Positions 1-7,817 of a stretch of DNA of 37,420 nt are shown in pieces. The translations under genes and the position numbers were made by a program. The notes under the pieces are model-generated. The model searched no databases. It was not told where the DNA came from and was given only the letters and a program-made list of their open reading frames with translations. The first letter of the stretch is position 1; each line of letters begins with the position of its first letter. Source of the stretch: Paulinella micropora (Eukaryota > Cercozoa > Imbricatea > Euglyphida); assembly GCA_009731375.1 (NCBI GenBank), contig BJOX01000048.1, positions 857,768-895,187 of the forward strand, in the 5' to 3' direction.

Positions 1-25
1 CGGTGGAGCATTTGTCCTGCCTTAC

Positions 26-189
26 CTGGCCTGAGTGGCGGAGCAAGAAGGAGGAGCTGCAGAAAGAGAGAGGGGCAGCTGGAGACTGCAGCAGGACATC
101 TGCACCACCAACAACGCACCCACAATCCTGGTTTCTTTTTTACTCGGTCTCTATTTATCTACCTACTTTATTTTTTTCTTGTCGGTCGG

Positions 190-223
<34 letters not shown>

Positions 224-483
224 TTCCTTCCTTCCTTCCTTCCTTCCTCTTCGCCTTAACTCACTTACCCGCATTAAGTTGGTGCGGATGAGTGTAGCCA
301 ACATTGTGCCTCGATCTGTGCATATCTACACGCTTACATAGCGGTAGCTGTCGATTTGAACCTGGGCAACAACATCAATCCAGACACACGTGCACCCATA
401 CATACATACAGAAATGCATGCATGCCTGCCTGCATGGCATGCATCATGCGCATGCATGTACATGCATACATGCATACATACAT

Positions 484-514
<31 letters not shown>

Positions 515-968
515 TACATACATACATACATACATACACATACATACATACATCACATACATACATACATACATTCATAATTCTACCTTGTGGTTGCTCG
601 GGAGTACAGGCAGCAGCGAGTTGGGGGAGCAAGAACGTCAAAGGGGAGGTGAGACCGAGTAAACGCGCGGACCTGCCCACCACACACATACACATTCATG
701 TATTATGTAGGCAGCGATTGGGGGGGGGGGGGGGGGGGAAGAANNNNNNNNNNAGCAAACGTGAATACCTGGCAACACACAAAAACAGACACACGCATCC
801 GCACTCACAGACACACACGTGCATACATACAGATAGTCACATCACAAGTAGGGAACGAGTTGGGGGTAACATGAACGTGAAAGGAGAGTTAGACCTGCCC
901 ACCGCACAGACAGACAGACAGACAGACAGACACACAGACACCCACAAATCCACACGCACAGATATACA

Positions 969-1014
<46 letters not shown>

Positions 1015-1660
1015 AATACACACACCCTCAGACACATACATATACATGCAGACAATCACATCAAACATGCATGTAGGCAGCGAGTTTGGGGAACATTAAC
1101 GTCAGAGGAGAGAGCAAACGTGCAGACTGCTTGTATGCATAATATAAAGTTTTTATATATTCGTTCGTGTGTGTGTGTGTGTGTGTGTGTTTGTGATGCA
1201 CACAAAACACACCCACCTGCGATCCACGCGTCCTGGCCCAATCACAACCTCCTCAAATGAAAGGAAGGACCACGAGAGACACCAGAGCACGTCGGGCAGG
1301 AAGCTCAAGCCAACGAATTTTTCTACTCCAACCAGAGTGGTCGCAGTCGCAACGCCATACAAGGATTGGCATTGCGAGGAATGTGAGATGGTGGACGATG
1401 AGAGCAAGGATCCATCCTCCGTCAAAACAGCGGACTGGCATGGGGCAAAATGCGACGTGAAAACTGGGTTTGGGCTGCTGTGTCCATCTGTGTCATCACT
1501 TGACTGTGAGTCAGGGCTGCCTTCGAACAGACGCATGCGTTTTGCGGCTTTGGGTGGCGTGACATCCAAGGCAGTAGGGCTATTTTTTCGTTTGTTCTGT
1601 CCAGGACTGTTCGACGTCGTCCGCACCTCCTCTGAAGTGTCACAAGGGCGCGCCTCCATA
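26..1660 (-). CDS. Five-exon gene of unknown function, partial
   Basis: On the minus strand five islands join into one open frame: exon a 1660-1217, b 672-587, c 361-338, d 315-269, e 127-26. The acceptors are CAG, CAG, CAG, CAG and CAG. The donors are GTGGGT, GTAGAA, GTAAGC, GTAAGT and GTAAGG, so the last donor sends the gene out of the window. Codon phases agree at every junction (two bases left over, then one, one, none, none), which is unlikely by chance. About 234 codons are visible. Exon a holds the long open part: serine-rich, with a basic nuclear-signal-like stretch PPKAAKRMRL followed by several Ser-Pro and Asp-rich positions. An ATG lies at 1659 immediately after the acceptor, so the true start may lie further upstream. 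I recognise no domain. The introns are (CA)n, (CATA)n and (CTTT)n tracts. The plus strand of exon a is also open for 177 codons, but it has no good acceptor. Confidence 0.45.
188..250. repeat. (CTTT)n and (CCTT)n tract
   Basis: Tetranucleotide pyrimidine tract on the plus strand. In the minus-strand gene model it lies inside the intron between exons d and e. Confidence 0.9.
466..576. repeat. (CATA)n and (CA)n microsatellite
   Basis: CATA repeats with a short CA run, lying between exons b and c of the minus-strand gene. Read on the minus strand it is (TATG)n beginning just after the exon b donor. Confidence 0.9.
587..1135 (-). repeat. Four tandem copies of exon b
   Basis: A block of about 45 bp containing a GAGTTGGGG core followed by AACGT occurs at about 610-660, 705-735 (cut by a poly-G run and gap), 850-894 and 1075-1125. 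(CATA)n, (CAGA)n and (CA)n tracts separate the copies. The first is the intact exon b of the minus-strand gene. The copy ending at 894 keeps a CAG acceptor (895-897) and an open frame with the same SPxTFxLP pattern. The copy at 1075-1125 has an in-frame stop when read in that phase. The arrangement mirrors the exon arrays of the nitroreductase gene further right. Confidence 0.5.
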
Positions 1661-1724
1661 CTGCAGACAACACCCAGTGAGTACTCCAGTGCTGGCCCCT
1701 AATAAACATTACACATAGCACATT

Positions 1725-1780
1725 ATTACACGAACAAACTTTGATTTTCTGTTACAAAAACAACAAGACCCCCCCCCCAA

Positions 1781-1816
<36 letters not shown>

Positions 1817-2160
1817 NNNNNNNNNNNNNNNNNNNNNNNNNNNNNNNNNNNNNNNNNNNNNNNNNNNNNNNNNNNNNNNNNNNNNNNNNNNNNNNNNNNN
1901 NNNNNNNNNNNNNNNNNNNNNNNNNNNNNNNNNNNNNNNNNNNNNNNNNNNNNNNNNNNNNNNNNNNNNNNNNNNNNNNNNNNNNNNNNNNNNNNNNNNN
2001 NNNNNNNNNNNNNNNNNNNNNNNNNNNNNNNNNNNNNNNNNNNNNNNNNNNNNNNNNNNNNNNNNNNNNNNNNNNNNNNNNNNNNNNNNNNNNNNNNCCC
2101 CGGGGGCCCCCCCCCCCCCCCCCCCCCCTGCGACTTTTCACGGTACCTTACCATACCATT
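1725..2160. other. Low-complexity DNA around a 281-base gap
   Basis: Short unique sequence, then C8, A28 and G7 runs, an unsequenced gap (1817-2097), then a C run. No gene is visible. An AATAAA hexamer occurs near 1701, but I could not tie it to a plus-strand gene. Confidence 0.8.
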
Positions 2161-2164
2161 TTGG

Positions 2165-2314
2165 TATGTATGTATGTACATTATGTATGTATGTATGTAT
2201 GCATGTATGTATGCATGTATGTATGTATGTATGTATATATGATGTATGTATGCATATATGTATGCATATATGCATGTATGTACACATGTATGCATGCATG
2301 TATGTATGTATGAG

Positions 2315-2345
<31 letters not shown>

Positions 2346-2565
2346 CATATGTATGTATGTATGTATTTGTATGTATACATGTATGTATGTATGCATGTAT
2401 GTATGTATGTATGTATGTATGTTTGTATGTATGTATGTATGTCATATGTATGTATGTATGTAATGTATGTCTGTATTTGTATGTATGTATGAATGTATGC
2501 ATGTATATATACACATATACAAACATATATATATATATACATATATGTATATATATTATATACAT

Positions 2566-2626
<61 letters not shown>

Positions 2627-2844
2627 CGTATTTGTATGTATGTACATATGTATTTGTATGTATTTGTATGTATTTGTATGTATGTATGTATTTGTATGTA
2701 TTTGTATGTATGTATGAAATTTTGTATGTATGTATTTGTATGTATTTGTATGTATTTGTATGTATTTGTATGTATTTGTATGTATGTAAGTATGTATGTA
2801 TGTATGTATGTATGTATGTATGTATATGTATGTATGTATGTATG

Positions 2845-2875
<31 letters not shown>

Positions 2876-2998
2876 ATATGTATGTATAAGGCTTGGCTGA
2901 GAACGCAGGGCTTATAGTAACTAGATATGTATGTATGCATGTATGTATGTATGTATGTATGCATATGTATGTTTGTGTATGTATTTGTATGCACATGT
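2165..2998. repeat. (GTAT)n array with TATTT and TA variants
   Basis: About 830 bp of GTAT repeats with blocks of GTATTT and TA dinucleotides. A short non-repetitive island (about 2889-2925) interrupts it; I could not assign that island. Long apparent reading frames of Met, Tyr, Val and Cys on either strand are translated repeat. Confidence 0.95.
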
Positions 2999-3010
2999 CC
3001 CTACATAGGG

Positions 3011-3068
3011 ATCCCGGGAATTTGTCCTCATTTTATGACCAACTTCCCGAGAACAAATTTCCTGGGAT
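3011..3068. repeat. 58-bp imperfect palindrome
   Basis: Arms ATCCCGGGAATTTGT (3011-3025) and its near-complement (3053-3068) enclose 27 bp. The surrounding 3000-3210 has no gene I can see. It includes GTAACGGTCGTCG near 3136, which recurs inside the group I core at 3781. Confidence 0.55.
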
Positions 3069-3211
3069 ATGGTCGATTGGGCCAACTCTGGGCTAAGACT
3101 GGTCTTGTTGGTGGTCGCGGCCGGGTGGGGTATGGTAACGGTCGTCGCGTATGATCAGACCCTATACGAGCACGTGCCGGCGCGGTTACCCGGGTATGAT
3201 GACGATATATC

Positions 3212-3267
3212 TGTCTATCTGTCTGTCTTTCTATCTATCTGTCTATCTATCCATCTATCCATCTATA

Positions 3268-3311
<44 letters not shown>

Positions 3312-3328
3312 AATCAATCAATCAATCA

Positions 3329-3387
<59 letters not shown>

Positions 3388-3420
3388 CATCTATCCATCT
3401 ATCCATCTATCCATCTATCC

Positions 3421-3457
<37 letters not shown>

Positions 3458-3494
3458 CCATCTATCCATCCATCCATCCATGATGGATCCATCC

Positions 3495-3544
<50 letters not shown>
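3212..3544. repeat. (TATC)n array
   Basis: TATC repeats with CATC and AATC variants, ending at the CCGGGG head of the ribozyme-bearing repeat. A second array (4143-4443) starts at that repeat's other end. Confidence 0.95.
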
Positions 3545-3545
<1 letters not shown>

Positions 3546-4144
3546 CGGGGGGGATGCAGGGGGCCAGCTGCTCAGTGCTCCGGCCTAAAACCAAACCCCC
3601 TTTACAGCCCGTCACCAGTTGTGAAGAGTGCAACGTTGCTCGTGATGGGCGTGGCCAGTGCTGATGACTACCTACCGTAAGTTACGGTGTCATGGGCCCT
3701 CGATAAACTCTCAAACTGCGGGAAAGTCCTGAGAGCCTTTGATACCGCGGCCTCCGGGAAACCGAGGTGCAGCAGGCGATGTAACGGTCGTCGGATGGTA
3801 AAAACTCAAAGGATTGGGCAATGCGCAGCCAAATCCCTTCTTGTCAGGCCAACCCCGCGCATGGCTCCTATTCGGTATGACTACCTCCTTGGTTGGCTGC
3901 CTTGGACTGACTTGTGTTCCGACGTGAGTTTTAGTGACCAGTGGTTACGGCAGACGGCCACTACTCTCGATGTCGGCCCACTTCTGTCAGCACTGCAGCT
4001 GGCCCGGTAGTCCTCTGTCGCCACTACCCAGTGGTGTCCTGACAAATGGGTAGTGCTCATCCCCAGCCCGCTACTCAGTCGCCGATTGGCGTCGGGGTAG
4101 AATGGATGCCTATGCCTTCGGATATAGAGCCGATAGACCAAACA

Positions 4145-4145
<1 letters not shown>
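3545..4145 (+). mobile_element. TATC-tailed dispersed repeat carrying a group I ribozyme core
   Basis: A 600-bp non-repetitive segment set between two TATC arrays. Its first 55 bp (from CCGGGGGGG through CTCCGGCCTAAAACCAAACC) match, at roughly 90%, the end of the repeat at 31858-32306 read on the minus strand. Its last bases (AAACATATCTATCT) match the other end of that repeat. The interiors differ. Shared ends with different interiors suggest one family of elements that end in a tetranucleotide tail. A stem of nine perfect pairs, CACTACCCA (4022-4030) with TGGGTAGTG (4047-4055), follows the ribozyme core in the position expected for a P9 domain. No protein is evident. Confidence 0.6.
3701..3976 (+). 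ncRNA. Group I intron-like catalytic core (IC1-like)
   Basis: The order and pairing of the conserved helices can be traced by eye. P3: AAACTC 3705-3710 with GAGTTT 3926-3931. P4: CTGCG 3716-3720 with CGCAG 3824-3828. A hairpin capped by GAAA (3758-3761) sits in the L5b position. P7: CCGACGT 3919-3925 with ATGTCGG 3970-3976, with one G-U pair. P8: AGTGG 3940-3944 with CCACT 3958-3962. The strings CAAACTGCGGGAAAG and GCGCAGCCAAATCCC resemble the conserved P3-P4 and J6/P4 strings of the Tetrahymena rRNA intron as I remember it, with P4 compensated (U-G there, C-G here). P1 and the splice sites are not identified, so splicing activity is unproven. The surroundings are not ribosomal RNA. Confidence 0.7.
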
Positions 4146-4223
<78 letters not shown>

Positions 4224-4260
4224 ATATCTATCTATATATCTATATATATATCTATCTATA

Positions 4261-4296
<36 letters not shown>

Positions 4297-4333
4297 CATC
4301 TATCCATCCATCCATCCATCCATCCATCTATCC

Positions 4334-4413
<80 letters not shown>

Positions 4414-4443
4414 CTATCTATCTATCTATCTATCTATCTGTCT
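4143..4443. repeat. (TATC)n array
   Basis: TATC repeats with CATC and TGTC variants, continuous with the 3' end of the preceding ribozyme-bearing repeat. Confidence 0.95.
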
Positions 4444-4474
4444 GGCTTCCCGTGTATGATTACTATTATTATCA

Positions 4475-6010
4475 TTATTATCCCTGAAAGGTGTTGGGAG
4501 TAGGGGGTGGGGGGGTTTGGGGGGAGGTGGGAAATGAAAATTGTGTACCCCCCCCCACCCCTGTCCCTATAAATCTGGTTTGTGGGAACCAGGAGGAGTT
4601 GGGAGCTCATATTGACAGGGTGGCCAGCCCCAGACTGGATGATGATGCTGATGTAATTTTTTGGAATTCGCGCAAATATGCGGGTTAGGGGAATGTCCTG
4701 AATGCCAAAATTCCTTGTTTTTTTGGCCTATTTTCGCACCCCCTGTCCCTATAAGTCATGGTTTGTGGGAACCAGGAGGAGTTGGGAGCTCATATTGACA
4801 GGGTGGCTAGCCACAGACTTCGATATATAATTTTTTTGGAATTCACGCAAATATGTGCGTTAGGAGTGTCCTGAATGCCAAAATTCCTTGTTTTTTTGGG
4901 AGTACTTGCCGGCACCTCCGGCGATTGAACGTACCCTGTCGACGGGGAAGGCCCTCCCCCCGGGAACACCAGCCCTGCAATTGTACGTACCCGTTTTGGT
5001 CGCGGGTGGTACCCAAACCAGAAAATTGAGGTCTTTGTGCCACCAGGAGTTTGCGCACACCTGAAGGATCTAGCGGCTCATACTTGGTGTATCTGACAGT
5101 TATTGATGAGCTCCCATCGAAAATATAAAAGTTATGGTGCCGGGTGGCGTAAAACCAAAAAATTCAGGTTTTTGCGCCACCAGGCGCCGTTTGCGCACTC
5201 CAGAAGGAGTTTGAGGCTGATGTTTGGTGTACCCGACACCTCTCGGTGAGCTCTCTTCGGAGATCCAAAAGTTTTGGTGCCGGGTGGCACAAAAACCAGA
5301 GAGTTTAGGTTTTTGTGCCACCCAGAGCTTACATTTGCGTTCTGCTGGTACCTCCGGCAATTGAATGTACCCTGTCGACGGGGGGGGGGGGGGGGGGGGG
5401 GGGGGCCNNNNNNNNNNTACCCCACGCGAATTAGCCGGCAGCAAAATGAATGGCTGAGAATGCTCCAAGCCTCTAAGAGTTGTGCCGGAAGGGTTTATGC
5501 TGGTTACCTCCGGTAATTGGACGTACCCTGTCGACTGTGGAAAGGGGGGTCCCGGGGGCCCTCCCCCCGGAAACCCCGGCGCTGCAATTGTACGTACCCA
5601 AAGCGAATTCGCCGGCACCAAAATGAATTGCTGAGAATGCTCCAAGGCTCCCAAAATTGTGCCAGAAGGGTTGAGAGGCTGATTTTTTGGTTTTCGCAAC
5701 CTCAGGGCGCGCTCTAGGTAGTGAACCAATTGAACAAGAGATTAGCAAGATCTTGGCAAAGTAGTGCCAAAATGAATGCTGAGAATGCTCAAGGTTCTAA
5801 GAGCTGTGCCAGAGAGGCTTAGAGGCTGATTCTTTGTGTTTTCGCAAGCTTGTCACGAGCTCTTTTTTTAGGGATATAGTTGGAATTCGAACGTAATGAG
5901 AAAGTAGCACCAAAATGAATGGCTGAGATTGCTCCAAGGCTGTAAAAGTTGTGCATGCGAGAATGAGAGGAAAAGCGACCTTGGGAAGAGGAGGAGAGGA
6001 GGAGGAGGGG
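4475..6010 (+). repeat. Composite dispersed repeat, copy 1
   Basis: Begins after a short ATT tract with CCCTGAAAGGTGTTGGGA. It contains two tandem units of about 180 bp (4556 and 4738 onward, each with CCTATAA and GGAGGAGTTGGGAGCTCATA). Four looser units follow, built on CAAAATGAAT.GCTGAGA (about 5442, 5619, 5767 and 5910). Copies in the same order lie at 20533-21710 (+) and, partly, at 34546-35130 (-). It carries no convincing coding region. Poly-G runs flank the internal gap at 5408-5417 and the gap at 6110-6442. Confidence 0.75.
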
Positions 6011-6034
6011 GGCGGGGGGGGGGGGGGGGGGGGG

Positions 6035-6109
<75 letters not shown>

Positions 6110-6442
6110 NNNNNNNNNNNNNNNNNNNNNNNNNNNNNNNNNNNNNNNNNNNNNNNNNNNNNNNNNNNNNNNNNNNNNNNNNNNNNNNNNNNNNNNNNNN
6201 NNNNNNNNNNNNNNNNNNNNNNNNNNNNNNNNNNNNNNNNNNNNNNNNNNNNNNNNNNNNNNNNNNNNNNNNNNNNNNNNNNNNNNNNNNNNNNNNNNNN
6301 NNNNNNNNNNNNNNNNNNNNNNNNNNNNNNNNNNNNNNNNNNNNNNNNNNNNNNNNNNNNNNNNNNNNNNNNNNNNNNNNNNNNNNNNNNNNNNNNNNNN
6401 NNNNNNNNNNNNNNNNNNNNNNNNNNNNNNNNNNNNNNNNNN

Positions 6443-7037
6443 GTTCCGGTTTGGTGATCTTGTTGAGGTGAGCATTCGGAGGAAACAGTACCGAGATGGG
6501 TTGAAGATAGGATTCACATTGAGCCGAGATGGGGCTGAGTTGACCTGTTCCAACTCGGCTCCATTTCGGCTTCATGTTAATCCTATCTTCTTCTTATCTG
6601 GGTTTTGTCTCGTCCCTATCTTCGCTTCTTCGGGGTTGCCTAACTGGAACACATGATGAGCGCACGTTGGAGAGGTGCTTCAGTCGGTCCCAACGCCTTG
6701 CCAGTGCCTTGCTGCGTTGCCGTGCCTTGCCCCATGCAGTCACACCCTCCACCGTTGCATTTCTAACTGAGCAGCTTCGGCTGGGATTACTATACTTGTC
6801 TGTAGGACCCTACAGGTACCGCTAGGTTCGCGCCTTCTATACCCACGTGGGGGAGGAGTTTCAGCGGCACGCCGTCCGATCTGGCTCCACTCGGGGACAC
6901 TCGTACCTCATGATGTGTATTGTTAGGAGCAGCTGAAAGTCCATAAGGCATGAGAATAGAGGCGTTGGCGATGCGATGGAGAGTGTGTGTAGTGCGTGAG
7001 GCAGGTTCTGGTGACGCTGGGGGTGCTGGCGGGCGCC
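6443..7037. other. Unassigned segment left of the LINE
   Basis: Between two gaps. Apart from the fold-back at 6503-6590 I see no repeat and no convincing gene. Part of it may be the 5' untranslated region of the LINE that continues after the next gap, but nothing in the sequence proves this. Confidence 0.5.
6503..6590. repeat. Fold-back inverted repeat
   Basis: Arms of about 40 bp (6503-6542 and 6550-6590), roughly 80% complementary, around a 7-base loop. Each arm starts with GAAGATAGGATT at its outer end. An RNA copy would form a long hairpin. Confidence 0.65.
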
Positions 7038-7310
7038 NNNNNNNNNNNNNNNNNNNNNNNNNNNNNNNNNNNNNNNNNNNNNNNNNNNNNNNNNNNNNNN
7101 NNNNNNNNNNNNNNNNNNNNNNNNNNNNNNNNNNNNNNNNNNNNNNNNNNNNNNNNNNNNNNNNNNNNNNNNNNNNNNNNNNNNNNNNNNNNNNNNNNNN
7201 NNNNNNNNNNNNNNNNNNNNNNNNNNNNNNNNNNNNNNNNNNNNNNNNNNNNNNNNNNNNNNNNNNNNNNNNNNNNNNNNNNNNNNNNNNNNNNNNNNNN
7301 NNNNNNNNNN

Positions 7311-7817
7311 GTATATGACGGATTTCCTAAACCACGTGGAGAGGCTACCTTAGCTGCGCCTCATCCTTCCTCCCCAAACCTGGCACACGGGTCGGCGCTT
7401 CAACATAAGGCGAGCAGCTCTATATGGCAGATGGCACCGCCGCCTCGACGGTACCGGAGGGTGGATCGGTACGACAAGGACGGGCGTAATCTGATTGTCT
7501 GGGGGCTCTCAGAACGCGCCAATCTACAGGAGATCGCCTCCAAAATGAGCGGTCTTGGTCTGGTGGTCCCGGTAATGGAGTGGCAAGGCCAGCGAATGTC
7601 TCGTCACCTGGAGCTGGTCTACGAGGACGATGACAGCAGGCAGACGGCGTTGCAGCAACTCAAACATCTCAAATTCTTCGGCAGAGGGGTCAATGTGGCC
7701 CTTGGGCGCAGGTTCAGGGACAGGGAACGTGCCCGAAGGCTTATTCGCATCCATTTGCGTGGGGAAGCGGCGGTCCGTATTGCATCCATTTGCGTGGGTT
7801 CTATTCGCGGTGGCTAA
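7311..7817 (+). CDS. LINE upstream frame (ORF1-like or pol N-terminus), broken
   Basis: Open from the gap edge to a stop at 7817, about 168 codons. It is rich in Arg, Gln and Leu, with the segment RNLIVWGLSERANLQEIASK, and ends in a basic tract. It may be an RNA-binding ORF1 product or the region just before the endonuclease. Near its end the strings ATCCATTTGCGTGGG (7749 and 7785) and GGTCCGTATTGCA (7770 and 7826) are each repeated, showing a local duplication or deletion scar where the frame passes to the endonuclease frame. Confidence 0.5.
   Translation, partial: VYDGFPKPRGEATLAAPHPSSPNLAHGSALQHKASSSIWQMAPPPRRYRRVDRYDKDGRNLIVWGLSERANLQEIASKMSGLGLVVPVMEWQGQRMSRHLELVYEDDDSRQTALQQLKHLKFFGRGVNVALGRRFRDRERARRLIRIHLRGEAAVRIASICVGSIRGG

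Noticed and set aside
721-743. Poly-G and poly-C runs beside gaps (also near 5381, 6010, 20571, 21010, 26568, 27051 and 34632) as G-quadruplex or regulatory elements
   Set aside because: They almost always abut a gap, as expected of no-signal G calls or gap-filling artefacts, so their length and presence are unreliable.
1169-1702. Plus-strand frame of 177 codons with WHCEECEM and a nearby AATAAA
   Set aside because: No acceptor with a pyrimidine tract precedes it, whereas the minus strand has a CAG acceptor, a GTGGGT donor and phase-matched downstream exons. The plus reading is kept only as an alternative.
2165-3000. CRISPR-like array in the regularly repeated GTAT region
   Set aside because: There are no unique spacers between constant repeats; it is a simple tetranucleotide array in a eukaryote.
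3151-3483. Leu-Ser-Ile-Tyr repeat proteins over TATC arrays (also 4102-4503, 24237-24464, 28095-28712 and 30490-30915)
   Set aside because: TATC repeats have no stop in one direction; these are artefacts.
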